Notes: generated by a model from the letters alone, not told the origin. A stretch of DNA of 64,000 nucleotides from Flagellimonas maritima (GCF_003269425.1 NZ_CP030104.1:1855501-1919500), one strand, 5' to 3'. Shown: positions 17,488-27,175, counted from the stretch's first letter. A program made the numbers and translations.

Positions 17488-18912
17488 CTAACTCAATTCC
17501 CAACCCTTGCGATACTCTCGCGAGACCCATGCATTTGCTTCGTCATAATTGATGATTTTCATATTTTCTCCATCCCACAGAAGCTTTCTTCTGCCAGGAT
17601 AGTCATAGGGTGCCCAATCCCCTATATTTTTTCCTTCTTTCAAAACCTTGTATTGGTATGCCTTTACAGCGAGATTTCCCATGAGGACAGTTTCGGTCAG
17701 TGGTCCTGCTTTGGCAAAATCTGAAGAAGTAGAGGTTCCGTTCATACAACCGTCGACAAAATTGGAAATATGGCCGTCAATTCCACCAGTGACTCTTGGG
17801 TATTTTGGTTGAGGAGATTTAAAGAGACTCATCATTTTGGAAGGCAATAAACGTGCATTTTTGGAATAGGTATCGCAGACCAAAATTCCTTTGTCGCCAT
17901 ACATTACTGTACCACCACCTCCATCACCAATGGTTTCATCATCTTTGAGTTCATCGGGCAAGTCTGGTTTAATACCACCGTCGTACCAATTCAAAGCAAT
18001 ATCTCCATGGAAATCATGCTCAAATTTCAAATGTATTTTAGAGGACGGAGGGCAGGAAGGGCTATAATCCGCTTCTATAAAATCACCGACCCAAACCGTG
18101 GTGCAACTCGCTTCTGCCTCTGTAGGATAACCCAAGTCCAAAACACTAAAAGGAGTTTCCATAATATGGCACCCCATGTCTCCAAGAGCGCCTGTGCCAA
18201 AATCCCACCAGCCACGCCATTTAAAAGGCAGATACGCAGCATTGTAGTCCCGCACTGAAGCGGGCCCCAACCATAAATCCCAATCCAGTTCTTTGGGTAC
18301 TTTTTGCTTTTCAGAAGGAATTGGAACTCCCTGAGGCCAAACGGGGCGATTGGTCCAACAATCAATGGTGTGTACTTTTCCTATAATTCCGGATTCTACC
18401 CATTCGCGTGCAATACGGCTATCATCACTGGAAGCTCCTTGGTTTCCCATTTGGGTAATTATTCCGTTTTCAGCAGCAACTTTGGTCATCAATCTTGCTT
18501 CGTGAATATTGTGTGTTAGCGGTTTTTCAACATAGGCATGCTTTTTTTCGCACATAAAAGGGAGTGCAATTGTAGCATGGGTATGGTCTGGCGTAGCAAT
18601 CATAACCGCATCGATATCATCTAAATGCTTATCGTAGACTTTTCTAAAGTCCTTAAAACGTTTTACATCTGGAAAAAGTTCATACGTTGGTTGGGCACGC
18701 CTTTCATCAACATCGCAAAATGCAACGAACTTTACTTTTCCCGTATTGGCCAAACCCTGTATGACACCATTGCCCCTTCCACCTACACCAAATGCCCCCA
18801 CATAAAGGGTATCACTTGGAGGAACATGGGTCTTGCCCAAAACATGGCTGGGAACAATTGAAAAAACTGCCGAGGCCGCCGCAGCATTTTTAAGGAACTT
18901 TCTTCTTTGCAT
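17488..18912 (-). CDS. Tat-exported Gfo/Idh/MocA family oxidoreductase
   Basis: About 474 residues from the ATG at 18912 (MQRRKFLKNAAAASAVFSIV). The longer in-frame start at 18960 only adds 16 residues before a twin-arginine signal, so it is rejected. The RRKFLKN motif and Ala-rich core predict Tat export. The NAD(P)-binding Rossmann region contains VGAFGVGGRGNGVI, and the EKPLTHN motif carries the usual catalytic-region lysine. GFO_IDH_MocA C-terminal features follow. Tat export suggests a tightly bound cofactor, as in glucose-fructose oxidoreductase. It probably acts on sugars in the periplasm; it stands alone, 20 kb from the 3-keto-sugar-like cluster. Confidence 0.87.
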   Translation of the reverse strand: MQRRKFLKNAAAASAVFSIVPSHVLGKTHVPPSDTLYVGAFGVGGRGNGVIQGLANTGKVKFVAFCDVDERRAQPTYELFPDVKRFKDFRKVYDKHLDDIDAVMIATPDHTHATIALPFMCEKKHAYVEKPLTHNIHEARLMTKVAAENGIITQMGNQGASSDDSRIAREWVESGIIGKVHTIDCWTNRPVWPQGVPIPSEKQKVPKELDWDLWLGPASVRDYNAAYLPFKWRGWWDFGTGALGDMGCHIMETPFSVLDLGYPTEAEASCTTVWVGDFIEADYSPSCPPSSKIHLKFEHDFHGDIALNWYDGGIKPDLPDELKDDETIGDGGGGTVMYGDKGILVCDTYSKNARLLPSKMMSLFKSPQPKYPRVTGGIDGHISNFVDGCMNGTSTSSDFAKAGPLTETVLMGNLAVKAYQYKVLKEGKNIGDWAPYDYPGRRKLLWDGENMKIINYDEANAWVSREYRKGWELS

Positions 18913-19127
18913 TTTACGGGATTTATTATAGCCTTCAATATACAAAAAAAGGGTAGTCACTTTGTAGTGGAATATGGATTATGTATGGTTGATTATAGAC
19001 AGCTCTAAGTTTGGATCATCGTCTGTCGTAAAATGACCAAAACCTATTGAAAATAGAACTAGTTGCAGATTTAACGTTAAAAAAATATAAAAGCGAGTCT
19101 AAAACAGGATGTGCACCGTATAACACT

Positions 19128-20567
19128 ATGAAATCTTATTCAACGTACTATATGAAAACCGAAAATATTACTTCTAACCCCATAAAGAAACCCAATACAT
19201 GGAATATAAAAAGGAAGGTTCAATTCTTTTTTGAAACTGCAGACGCATGGGGTGTGTTTGTTATGGGAAGCACTTTTGTACTTATGTTAGGCGCTGCTTA
19301 TTTGGTTTATATTTTGCAAAACGATTTTACCCAGTTTAATTTGGAACGCATGGACTCTACTCTTGGATTGGTTTTTATGGTCATAGCCAGTAGTCTGTTC
19401 TTATATAAGGCAGGCTTTTTTCTTTATACATTATATAGATATTTTCGATATAAACCCATTGCATCTGTTACCAATGAAGAACTTCCTACTTGTACAGTAA
19501 TCGTTCCTGCCTATAACGAGGGCAAACAGGTTTGGGATACGTTGATGAGCTTGGCGGATAGCGATTTTCCAAAGCAAAAATTACAGTTAATTGCTATTGA
19601 TGATGGCAGCCAAGATGATACATGGCATTGGATCCAAGAAGCAAAGAATGAATTGGGGGATTATTTGGCTATATACAAACAACCTAAAAATATGGGGAAA
19701 CGTCACGCCTTGTATCGCGGCTTTAATGAAGGAACAGGTGAGGTTTTTGTAACCGTCGATAGTGATTCCATCGTAAAAAAAGACACCCTACGGAACTTGG
19801 TCAGCCCATTTATCACAAATGAACAATGTGGCGCAGTAGCAGGGAATATTCGAGTTTTGAACAACGAAAAAGCATTGCTGCCTAAAATGTTGGACGTAAG
19901 TTTTGTTTTGAGTTTTGAATTTGTACGTTCGGCAGAGAGCAGCCTTAATTCAGTCCTTTGTACTCCAGGAGCCTTGGCGGCTTATCGTAAAACTGCAGTT
20001 TTTGCCTGCCTTGAAGATTGGATCAATCAAACTTTTATGGGCCAACCTTCGGACATTGGTGAAGATCGCGCTATGACAAACATGATATTAAAACAGGGGT
20101 ATCATGTCTTGTTTCAAAGGAATGCTTATGCTTACACCAACGTTCCAGAAAAGTACCGAGGTCTTTACAAAATGTTTATTAGATGGGGCAGAAGCAATGT
20201 GCGTGAGAACATAGAAATGTCAAAATATGTATTTAAAAATTTTAGAAAAGGTTCTAAAGTAGGGACTAGACTTTTATTCATAAGCCAATCATTGAAAATA
20301 ATCATGAGCTATCCTTTTTTATTTTTTATGCTGTTTTTCATCGTGACCCACCCGCTATTATTTTTAAGCTCAACACTTTTTAGTATTCTGGTGCTATCAA
20401 CATTTCCTGTCATTTTTTATGCAAAACGATATGAATTGTCAGAATCCGTCTGGGCATATTCTTATAGTATTCTATATACTTTTGGACTGTTTTGGATTAC
20501 TCCCTATGCCATTGCAACGGCAAATAGAAGAGGATGGTTAACGCGTGGTCTTCCAGAAAAGAAATAA
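19128..20567 (+). CDS. Family 2 glycosyltransferase, hyaluronan-synthase-like, membrane-bound
   Basis: About 480 residues from the ATG at 19128; a TTG at 19047 and an ATG at 19152 are alternatives. Two N-terminal membrane helices (about 40-62 and 78-103) precede a cytoplasmic GT2 domain: VIVPAYNEG, IDDGSQDDT, VTVDSDS (the DxD), GEDRAMTNM and RWGRSNVREN ((Q/R)xxRW type). Several C-terminal helices follow, ending in ANRRGWLTRG. The arrangement is that of processive synthases such as hyaluronan synthase and NodC, so it may make an extracellular beta-linked polysaccharide. The product cannot be predicted, and no other polysaccharide genes are adjacent. Confidence 0.85.
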   Translation: MKSYSTYYMKTENITSNPIKKPNTWNIKRKVQFFFETADAWGVFVMGSTFVLMLGAAYLVYILQNDFTQFNLERMDSTLGLVFMVIASSLFLYKAGFFLYTLYRYFRYKPIASVTNEELPTCTVIVPAYNEGKQVWDTLMSLADSDFPKQKLQLIAIDDGSQDDTWHWIQEAKNELGDYLAIYKQPKNMGKRHALYRGFNEGTGEVFVTVDSDSIVKKDTLRNLVSPFITNEQCGAVAGNIRVLNNEKALLPKMLDVSFVLSFEFVRSAESSLNSVLCTPGALAAYRKTAVFACLEDWINQTFMGQPSDIGEDRAMTNMILKQGYHVLFQRNAYAYTNVPEKYRGLYKMFIRWGRSNVRENIEMSKYVFKNFRKGSKVGTRLLFISQSLKIIMSYPFLFFMLFFIVTHPLLFLSSTLFSILVLSTFPVIFYAKRYELSESVWAYSYSILYTFGLFWITPYAIATANRRGWLTRGLPEKK

Positions 20568-20583
20568 TTTAGCTTAGAAAATA

Positions 20584-20627
20584 TTAGCTGGCCAATTGAA
20601 AATAATTCAACTGGCTAATTTTTTTGA
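20584..20627 (+). terminator. Terminator of the GT2 gene
   Basis: An imperfect stem (TTAGC..CCAATTGAA / TTCAA.TGGCTAA) with a short loop is followed by TTTTTTT. It overlaps the last codons of the convergent HD-domain gene. Confidence 0.65.
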
Positions 20628-21277
20628 GGATTCCATTCTATATAAAATTGTTCTAGGAATTTGAGCATATACAGGTGTCGTTCTTCAGCTAATTTTTTAC
20701 CGGTTTCTGTGTTCATTTTATCTTTGAGAAGCAATAACTTTTCGTAAAAATGATTGATGGTAGGGGTATTCGATTTTTTATATTCCTCTTTGGTCATGTT
20801 GAGTTTTGGAGGAATATCGGGATTGTAGAGTTCCCTGTTTTTAAAACCACCGTAATTAAAAGCTCTGGCAATCCCAATTGCACCAATGGCATCCAAACGG
20901 TCAGCATCTTGCACCACTTGGAGTTCTTTTGATGAAAATGGCTTTTTATTTTTCTCTAAACTATTTTTGAACGATATGTGTTTTATAATAGTTACAACAT
21001 GGTCAATTTTAGAAGCTTCAACCCCTTTTGAACTTAAAAAATCCAGAGCTATTTTAGGACCGATGTTTTCGTTACCATCATGAAATTTTGGATCTGCTAT
21101 ATCATGTAACAATGCCGCCAGTTGCACAACCAAGATATTTACATTTTCGAATTTGGCTATATAATTGGATGTTTTGAAAACACGTTCAATATGAAACCAA
21201 TCATGTCCGCCCTCGGCATCCTGCAAAGTTTTTTTTACAAAAACAATCGTTTCATTAACGAGTTGGGTTTTGGTCAT
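20615..21277 (-). CDS. HD-domain phosphohydrolase (YedJ-like)
   Basis: 220 residues of the HD superfamily. The metal ligands are visible as HDWFHIERV (first His, about residue 25), LLHDIADPKFHDG (HD pair) and QDADRLDAIGAIGIARAF (the final Asp). This order is the usual one for YedJ/PDE-like single-domain HD hydrolases. The substrate is probably a nucleotide or phosphate ester, but is unknown. It starts one base after the stop of the upstream PlsC-like gene, so the two are co-transcribed from 22010. Confidence 0.87.
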   Translation of the reverse strand: MTKTQLVNETIVFVKKTLQDAEGGHDWFHIERVFKTSNYIAKFENVNILVVQLAALLHDIADPKFHDGNENIGPKIALDFLSSKGVEASKIDHVVTIIKHISFKNSLEKNKKPFSSKELQVVQDADRLDAIGAIGIARAFNYGGFKNRELYNPDIPPKLNMTKEEYKKSNTPTINHFYEKLLLLKDKMNTETGKKLAEERHLYMLKFLEQFYIEWNPQKN

Positions 21278-21278
21278 C

Positions 21279-22010
21279 TTAAACGGTTACGCCTTGTACA
21301 ATTGTTCTTTCAACCTGATTGATAAGAACGTTTAAATCACCCGTATTTTCGATAGGTTGGTGTACTTTAAATTTCAAGTGAGAACCTAATCCCATGGGGA
21401 ATTTTCCATACCGAACTAGTTTCCATGAGTTGTTTATGCTAATTGGAACTATAAGGGCGGATGGTGAATTCTTTAAAAGTATTTTCAGTCCTGTTGTTCT
21501 AAATTCCTTGGGGATTCCATTTCGGCTACGTGTACCTTCAGGGAAGATAACTGCGCTCCTATGATGGTTTTCTATATAGGCACCTAGTTTTTGGAGTGCT
21601 TGAATGGATTGTTTATGGTCTTTCCTGTTAATGAGTACCGAACCTCCTTTTCTTAAGTTGTACGATACGCTGGGTATTCCTTTCCCCAATTCAATTTTGC
21701 TTACAAACTTTGGGTGGTGTTTTCGCATGTACCATATAATAGGTGGGATATCATACATGCTTTGATGATTGGAAATAATAATAAGCGGTCTATCTGTTGG
21801 AATCTTATGTTCATTTTCAAATTTGTAACGTGTACCCAAAATATTGGTACAGCGCATTAAAAACCAATTCAATATACTCACGCTCCTTTTATGTGCGTCA
21901 TAGCCCAAAATATGATAACAAAATATTTGAATAGGATGGAAAATAACCAATGCCAATCCAAAGAAGATGAAAAAGAGTATGGTCAATGGATAAGAGAGCA
22001 ACTTTTGCAT
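21279..22010 (-). CDS. plsC: 1-acyl-sn-glycerol-3-phosphate acyltransferase (PlsC-like)
   Basis: 243 residues. An N-terminal membrane helix (5-28) is followed by the acyltransferase motifs NHQSMYDIP (motif I, HX4D), GSVLINRKDH (motif II), FPEGTRSRNG (motif III) and VPISINN (motif IV). The enzyme transfers an acyl group to lysophosphatidic acid to make phosphatidic acid at the inner membrane. It is the first gene of a two-gene unit with the HD hydrolase. Whether it is the only PlsC of the genome cannot be told. Confidence 0.87.
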   Translation of the reverse strand: MQKLLSYPLTILFFIFFGLALVIFHPIQIFCYHILGYDAHKRSVSILNWFLMRCTNILGTRYKFENEHKIPTDRPLIIISNHQSMYDIPPIIWYMRKHHPKFVSKIELGKGIPSVSYNLRKGGSVLINRKDHKQSIQALQKLGAYIENHHRSAVIFPEGTRSRNGIPKEFRTTGLKILLKNSPSALIVPISINNSWKLVRYGKFPMGLGSHLKFKVHQPIENTGDLNVLINQVERTIVQGVTV

Positions 22011-22096
22011 TACTACATTTTATAAATAACCAATTTGGTAAAATTTTGACAATTATGATATTTAATCACCATCTTTCTTTTCCAATATGAAAAAAT

Positions 22097-22124
22097 AAAA
22101 GCCACCTTGTTACGAGGTGGCTTT
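22097..22124 (-). terminator. Terminator of the bacilliredoxin gene
   Basis: On the minus strand the stem AAGCCACCT / AGGTGGCTT is followed by TTATTTTTTC. It lies about 20 bases after the bacilliredoxin stop. Confidence 0.88.
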
Positions 22125-22144
22125 CCAATCTTTGCATTCAAGGC

Positions 22145-22555
22145 TTAACAGAATTCGTTGTAGGCCTCCATTAAATTTTCAGCGATCAGTTCGGCTGGTC
22201 TACCTTCAATATGATGTCTTTCGATCATGTGAACCAATTCTCCATTTTTAAATAAAGCCATACTTGGCGAAGATGGAGGAAACGGAACCATATGATTCCG
22301 TGCGGTATTGACGGCATCGGTATCGACTCCGGCAAATACGGTTACCAGATTATTTGGCTTTTTGCTGTTCTGCAAGCTTAGTTTTGCCGCCGGTCTTGCA
22401 TTCGCAGCGGCACATCCACATACTGAATTTACTACTACTAATGTAGTTCCTTCTTGTTTGAGTGCATTGTTAACGGCCTCACTTGTATATAATTCTTCAA
22501 ACCCGGCAGAGGCCAAGTCGTCTCTCATAGGTTTTACCAATTCTTCAGGATACAT
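22145..22555 (-). CDS. Bacilliredoxin BrxA/BrxB family protein (YphP/YqiW)
   Basis: 136 residues matching the BrxA/BrxB thioredoxin-like family throughout. The active-site motif is C46-G-C48 in VNSVCGCAAANARP, the usual CGC form. The family removes bacillithiol from bacillithiolated proteins; many Bacteroidota are thought to use bacillithiol, which fits. The cytoplasmic location follows from the lack of a signal. It has its own promoter and terminator. Whether this copy is the A or B type is not decidable here. Confidence 0.92.
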   Translation of the reverse strand: MYPEELVKPMRDDLASAGFEELYTSEAVNNALKQEGTTLVVVNSVCGCAAANARPAAKLSLQNSKKPNNLVTVFAGVDTDAVNTARNHMVPFPPSSPSMALFKNGELVHMIERHHIEGRPAELIAENLMEAYNEFC

Positions 22556-22578
22556 AGTCTTATTTTTAATTAGCTATC

Positions 22579-22586
22579 AAAGATAC
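22579..22586 (-). promoter_or_regulatory. -7 promoter element (TATCTTTG) of the bacilliredoxin gene
   Basis: A perfect TAnnTTTG on the minus strand, 24 bases before the ATG at 22555. No clear -33 TTG. It is divergent from the element at 22654. Confidence 0.45.
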
Positions 22587-22653
22587 AGTTTTTGTTGAAT
22601 TTTTTTCATGACCCTTAATAGGTTAGAATGGTTTTTCTTCCTATGCAAAGTCC

Positions 22654-22661
22654 TATATTTG
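22654..22661 (+). promoter_or_regulatory. -7 promoter element (TATATTTG) of the TerB/DnaJ gene
   Basis: A perfect TAnnTTTG 20 bases before the ATG at 22681; the -33 partner is not obvious. Confidence 0.45.
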
Positions 22662-22680
22662 AGCTTTAATAATTTTAAGG

Positions 22681-23418
22681 ATGATTAAGTGGGTAGCTGC
22701 ATTTTTGGGCTATTTTATATTTAGATTTCCAGGTGCTGTTCTTGGATTTATTGTTGGTAGCCTATTAGATAACTTGGGAGGTCCTAAAGGAAATTCAAGA
22801 AGGATTTTTAGGGACTTTACCGAGCAAACGGTTTCCCCCGCGGATTTTGAATTGAATTTACTTTCATTATGCTCTATAGTGATCAAAGCGGATGGACAGG
22901 TAAGTCAGAAAGAACTGGACTACGTTCGCCAATATTTTTTGAGTACCTATGGAAAAGAAAAGGCAAACGCTATCTTTAGAACATTTAATGAGGTAATCAA
23001 AAAAAGAGAGATCTCTGCACAGCGTATTTGTTCTTATTTGGTACAAAGGACCCGATATGAAGTACGATTGCAATTGCTACATTTTCTTTTTGGAATTGCA
23101 CAGGCAGATGGACGGGTCAGTAATGCTGAGGTCGATAAGCTAAAAGAGATTGCGGGCTACCTAAGAGTGGGTAGATATGATTTTGAGAGTATTATGGCAA
23201 TGTTCATTAAATCCGCTGACAATGCTTACAAAATTCTCGAGATAGAAAAATCAGTTTCTGACGATGAGGTAAAAAAAGCTTATAGAACCATGGCAAAAAA
23301 ATATCATCCAGACCGTGTTGTAACAGAAAATGAAGCTATCAAAAAAGGAGCAGAGGAAAAGTTTAAGGAAGTACAAAAGGCTTATGAAACCATTCAAAAA
23401 GAACGCGGGATTGTTTAA
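22681..23418 (+). CDS. TerB-like / J-domain membrane protein (DjlA-like)
   Basis: 245 residues. An N-terminal membrane-associated segment (4-28, with [17 protein letters not shown]) is followed by a TerB-like helical domain (about 55-170; [18 protein letters not shown] and [15 protein letters not shown] repeats) and a C-terminal J domain (about 182-245; [19 protein letters not shown], then the HPD motif in YHPDRV). This is the DjlA layout: a membrane-anchored co-chaperone that should stimulate DnaK at the membrane. Client proteins are unknown. Confidence 0.9.
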   Translation: MIKWVAAFLGYFIFRFPGAVLGFIVGSLLDNLGGPKGNSRRIFRDFTEQTVSPADFELNLLSLCSIVIKADGQVSQKELDYVRQYFLSTYGKEKANAIFRTFNEVIKKREISAQRICSYLVQRTRYEVRLQLLHFLFGIAQADGRVSNAEVDKLKEIAGYLRVGRYDFESIMAMFIKSADNAYKILEIEKSVSDDEVKKAYRTMAKKYHPDRVVTENEAIKKGAEEKFKEVQKAYETIQKERGIV

Positions 23419-23539
23419 TTTAGTGGTTAAGCTCAAATACGAACTCTAAACTTAAATACATGGCCAAATTTAAAAAACAAGCCAAAAAACCAAATACCTA
23501 TATCTTATTTTGATTTAACGGACAACGAACAAAAAAGTG

Positions 23540-24124
23540 ATGCAAGAATTTTGGTTTTACGTAAAATTGGGATTGAACCATGTATTGGATTTTGGTGCTT
23601 ATGACCATATACTTTTTTTATCGGCCCTAGCGATACCGTTTACATTTAAATACTGGAAAAGGGTGGTGATTCTGGCCACGATTTTTACTATTGCCCATTG
23701 TATCTCATTGGCTTTGTCCGCTTTTGATGTGTTTACGGTAGATGTTGGATTGATAGAATTTTTTATACCTGTAACTATTCTACTGACCGCATTGTTCAAT
23801 TTGATTTATATGAGGAGGGGGACCATGGATGTTGGCATGTTCCTTCACATATTGGTGACCGCTTTTTTTGGTCTTATACATGGATTCGGATTTTCCAACT
23901 ATTTTAAAATGCTCATGGCCGAGGAGGAAAATAAGGTAATGCCTCTTTTGGGATTTGCAACGGGTATCGAATTTTCACAAGTAGCCATTATACTCTCAAT
24001 CCTTGGGATTGCATTTTTGCTTCAGGATTTAATAAAAATAAAACCGCCCATTTTTATTGCAGTTGCATCCATTTTAATCATCTGCATTACAATACCTTTG
24101 CTGATTGCCACGTTTCCAAACTAA
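23540..24124 (+). CDS. HupE/UreJ-like integral membrane protein
   Basis: About 194 residues from the ATG at 23540 (a GTG directly before it is an alternative). Six or so membrane helices. Family-like motifs are LGLNHVLDFGAYDHILFLSAL, IFTIAHCISLAL and LIHGFGFSNYF, where conserved histidines and acidic residues line the helices as in HupE/UreJ proteins, which have been implicated in metal (nickel or cobalt) uptake. No hydrogenase or urease genes are nearby, so the substrate is uncertain. It may be co-transcribed with the next two genes. Confidence 0.82.
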   Translation: MQEFWFYVKLGLNHVLDFGAYDHILFLSALAIPFTFKYWKRVVILATIFTIAHCISLALSAFDVFTVDVGLIEFFIPVTILLTALFNLIYMRRGTMDVGMFLHILVTAFFGLIHGFGFSNYFKMLMAEEENKVMPLLGFATGIEFSQVAIILSILGIAFLLQDLIKIKPPIFIAVASILIICITIPLLIATFPN

Positions 24125-24208
24125 GACCCTCGTTAAAATTAATGGAATAAGGTTGTAGGGGTCTTCCAAAGCAGGTATATTTATTTAACAATCGGCTATT
24201 TTAGCTAT

Positions 24209-24646
24209 ATGAAGGAGCGTAAACAAGAGAAGTATGATAAAGCATATCTGCGGATGGCCAAAGAATGGGGAAAACTCTCTTATTGCCAAAGGAAACAGGT
24301 CGGTGCCATTATCGTAAAGGACAGAATGATAATCTCCGATGGTTATAACGGTACACCTACAGGTTTTGAAAATATATGCGAAGATGAGGAAGGGTATACA
24401 AAGTGGTACGTACTACATGCGGAGGCCAATGCAATTTCTAAAGTTGCATCATCCACACAATCATGTGAAGGGGCTACTTTATACATAACGCTATCCCCTT
24501 GTAAGGAATGTAGCAAACTCATTCATCAATCTGGCATAAAACGTGTAGTATACCAAACAGCGTACAAAGATAATTCTGGTTTACAATTTTTGGAACGTGC
24601 GGGTGTGATAACACATCACTTGCCAATTTTAGAAGAAATGGTCTAA
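24209..24646 (+). CDS. dCMP deaminase family protein (ComEB-like)
   Basis: 145 residues with the zinc-dependent deaminase motif: H70-A-E72-A in VLHAEANAIS and P-C98-KE-C101 in LSPCKECSKL. The spacing and the GYNGTPTGFENICED segment fit deoxycytidylate deaminase, which makes dUMP for thymidylate synthesis. Normal length. It precedes the S41 peptidase by 14 bases, so both may be in one transcript. Confidence 0.9.
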   Translation: MKERKQEKYDKAYLRMAKEWGKLSYCQRKQVGAIIVKDRMIISDGYNGTPTGFENICEDEEGYTKWYVLHAEANAISKVASSTQSCEGATLYITLSPCKECSKLIHQSGIKRVVYQTAYKDNSGLQFLERAGVITHHLPILEEMV

Positions 24647-24660
24647 TCCCCATTAAAAAT

Positions 24661-26289
24661 ATGGAAAAGAAAAATAATTATATATGGCCTACCCTGTTTG
24701 CCCTTGCGGTGGCTATTGGAATTTTTATAGGAGGGAAACTCCATTTTGATGATACCCCGGAGAAATTATTCTCAACCAATTCCAAAAAAGATAAGCTGAA
24801 CAGACTTATTGATTATATCGACTATGAATATGTTGATGAAATTGACACCGATAGCATAGTTGATGTGACCGTAAACAATATCCTTGGAAAACTGGATCCC
24901 CATTCCGTATATATTCCCAAAAGCGAAATGGAACAGGTTTCTGAAAATATGAAAGGGGATTTTGTGGGTATAGGTGTCAGCTTTTATATGTACAAGGATA
25001 CCATTACCGTTATTAGAACCATAAAAAATGGTCCAAGCTATATGAGCGGCATCAAACCAGGTGATCGAATATTGATTGCGGACAAGGATACCCTTTTTGG
25101 ACAACGAATGCCGAATAATGAAGTGGTTTCCAAACTTAAGGGAAAGATAGGCACGAAAGTAGATTTAAAAATTTACCGAAAGTCCAAGAACAAAACCTTA
25201 AATATCACCGTTACCAGAGATAGGGTACCCATTAAAAGTGTGGAATCTTACTATATGCTCAAAAAGGATATGGGGTACATTAAAATTAATCGTTTTGCCG
25301 AATCTACTTTTGGAGAGTTTAAAGATGCCCTACGAAAATTGAAACTAAGGGGTGCTCAGAAATTGGTTCTGGATCTCAGGGATAACCCGGGAGGTTATTT
25401 GGGAATCGCCGAAAAATTGGCAGATGAATTTCTAGAAGATAATAAACTCATACTTTATACAAAGAACAAAAAAGGGAGAATAAAAAAAGCCTTCGCTACC
25501 AGAAAAGGTAATTTCGAGGACAAACCTGTTTACGTATTGATCAACGAACGGTCGGCTTCTGCAAGTGAAATAATTGCTGGAGCTTTGCAGGACAATGATA
25601 TAGGTACCATTGTAGGTAGAAGGTCTTTTGGTAAAGGACTTGTACAGCGCGAAATGGATTTGGGAGACGGGTCTGCTGTAAGGCTTACCGTTTCAAGGTA
25701 TTATACCCCAACAGGTCGTTCCATTCAAAAATCCTATAAAAAAGGGCATAAGGATTACTACCAAAAGTTCTTGGAACGCTATAGAAGTGGCGAATTGATT
25801 TCTGTTGATAGTATCAAAGTTGCAGATTCATTGAAGTTTGAAACACCTAAAGGTAAAATTGTATATGGCGGCGGCGGTATCATTCCAGATGTATTTGTCC
25901 CCATAGGAAGCAATGAGGAAGAAGCTATTGACAGTATGGACGGTACCTATGAATTCTTCTCAAGATTTATCTTTGAACATCTGGAAAAAGATAGAATGCA
26001 ATATTTGAGGTTTACAAAAAATCAATTTTTGGATGAATTCCGTGTAGATGATATTCTTTTTGATGAGTTCATAGAATTTGTGCTCAATAGAAAAATAAAG
26101 CTAGATTTTTATGCACAGGAAGAAAGAATAAAAACATACTTAAAAGCAAATATAGCCGAACAGCTATTCTCACCTAATTTGGCCGCACAGATCAAAGGTT
26201 CTTATGATTCCATGTTGGAAAAAGTAAAAGAGTTGGACACAACTTTTTTGGGTGAGCCTGAAATCACCGGAATAAAAGCCCGTAATTAA
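24661..26289 (+). CDS. S41-family C-terminal processing protease with PDZ domain
   Basis: 542 residues. A membrane anchor or signal (about 9-26) is followed by a helical N-terminal region, a PDZ domain (about 95-185; GDFVGIGVSF, IKPGDRIL) and the S41 protease core. The catalytic Ser300 lies in NERSASASEI and Lys325 in GRRSFGKGLVQ, 25 residues apart as in CtpA/D1P enzymes. A long C-terminal extension (about 400-542) is typical of Bacteroidota members. It cleaves C-termini of periplasmic proteins. It ends convergently, overlapping the small membrane-protein gene by four bases. Confidence 0.92.
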   Translation: MEKKNNYIWPTLFALAVAIGIFIGGKLHFDDTPEKLFSTNSKKDKLNRLIDYIDYEYVDEIDTDSIVDVTVNNILGKLDPHSVYIPKSEMEQVSENMKGDFVGIGVSFYMYKDTITVIRTIKNGPSYMSGIKPGDRILIADKDTLFGQRMPNNEVVSKLKGKIGTKVDLKIYRKSKNKTLNITVTRDRVPIKSVESYYMLKKDMGYIKINRFAESTFGEFKDALRKLKLRGAQKLVLDLRDNPGGYLGIAEKLADEFLEDNKLILYTKNKKGRIKKAFATRKGNFEDKPVYVLINERSASASEIIAGALQDNDIGTIVGRRSFGKGLVQREMDLGDGSAVRLTVSRYYTPTGRSIQKSYKKGHKDYYQKFLERYRSGELISVDSIKVADSLKFETPKGKIVYGGGGIIPDVFVPIGSNEEEAIDSMDGTYEFFSRFIFEHLEKDRMQYLRFTKNQFLDEFRVDDILFDEFIEFVLNRKIKLDFYAQEERIKTYLKANIAEQLFSPNLAAQIKGSYDSMLEKVKELDTTFLGEPEITGIKARN

Positions 26290-26489
26290 TTTTTCTTGAG
26301 CTTCTTATCAATTTTTTTGGAAGTTATAAAAATAAGAAGCAAAACAATGGCACATAAAGAAGCGACAATTCCTATGAGCGCTATGGTACTATCTCCCTCA
26401 AAAGGGTTGCTAAAGTCCACTAAGGTTACATTATAGGCTATAAGTGCCAAAGCCAAAAAAATCAAAATAAAGATAAACGTCTTTTTCAT
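26286..26489 (-). CDS. Small two-helix membrane protein
   Basis: 67 residues from the ATG at 26489 (MKKTFIFILIFLALALIAYN). The longer in-frame start at 26540 overlaps the MarC gene and is rejected. Two membrane segments (4-21 and 34-57) and a lysine-rich tail (KKIDKKLKKN). Unrecognised family. It starts 16 bases after the MarC stop, so it is probably co-transcribed with and functionally tied to MarC. Confidence 0.7.
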   Translation of the reverse strand: MKKTFIFILIFLALALIAYNVTLVDFSNPFEGDSTIALIGIVASLCAIVLLLIFITSKKIDKKLKKN

Positions 26490-26505
26490 AGCTGTTAATT
26501 TGATG

Positions 26506-27084
26506 TCAATGCAAAAACATCTGGTTGAGGTTTGTGGCAAAAAGCTTTACGGCAATGGCCAATAATATAACTCCAAAAACTTTACGGATAACACTTAGTC
26601 CGTTTTTGCCGAGCACTCTTTCTATTTTGGCACTGGATTTTAAAACAAGATATACAAAGATAATGTTTACGATTATCGCGACTATAATATTTTCAACATA
26701 GTATTCGGCACGCAAGGTTAAAATGGATGTCAACGTTCCCGCTCCGGCAATAAGGGGAAAAGCTATGGGCACAATGGAAGCAGTTTCAGGTATATCATCC
26801 CTAAAAAGTGTTATTCCCAGAATCATTTCTATCGCTAAAAAGAAAATTACAAGAGCTCCCGCAACTGCAAAAGAGTTTACGTCTATCCCTATTAGACCAA
26901 GAATACTTTCACCTACAAAAAGAAAAGCGGTCATTAGACAAGCTGCAACGATCGATGCTTTTTCAGATTGAATATGGCCAACTTTGTTCCTTAAAGATAT
27001 AATTATGGGAATACTCCCAAGGATATCGATTACGGCAAAAAGTATCATACTGGCCGTAATTATTTCCTTCAAATTAAAATTCAT
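26506..27084 (-). CDS. MarC-family integral membrane protein
   Basis: 192 residues with six predicted helices. MarC (UPF0056) features are AVIDILGSIPIIISL, AVAGALVIFFLAIEMILG and FPLIAGAGTLTSILTL. Despite the name the family is not proven to confer drug resistance and its transport role is unknown. It is the first gene of a two-gene unit with a small membrane protein and has a perfect -7 promoter box just upstream. Confidence 0.88.
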   Translation of the reverse strand: MNFNLKEIITASMILFAVIDILGSIPIIISLRNKVGHIQSEKASIVAACLMTAFLFVGESILGLIGIDVNSFAVAGALVIFFLAIEMILGITLFRDDIPETASIVPIAFPLIAGAGTLTSILTLRAEYYVENIIVAIIVNIIFVYLVLKSSAKIERVLGKNGLSVIRKVFGVILLAIAVKLFATNLNQMFLH

Positions 27085-27102
27085 ATTTCAATATTAAGCC
27101 TG

Positions 27103-27110
27103 CAAAGTTA
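27103..27110 (-). promoter_or_regulatory. -7 promoter element (TAACTTTG) of marC
   Basis: A perfect TAnnTTTG on the minus strand, 19 bases before the ATG at 27084, followed by C as in many Bacteroidota promoters. No TTG at -33. Confidence 0.5.
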
Positions 27111-27175
27111 CGTGTAAAAAAGGCTTTTGGATTATATATTAATGTATGGAAAACATCATTTTTTTGGTTTTGGAC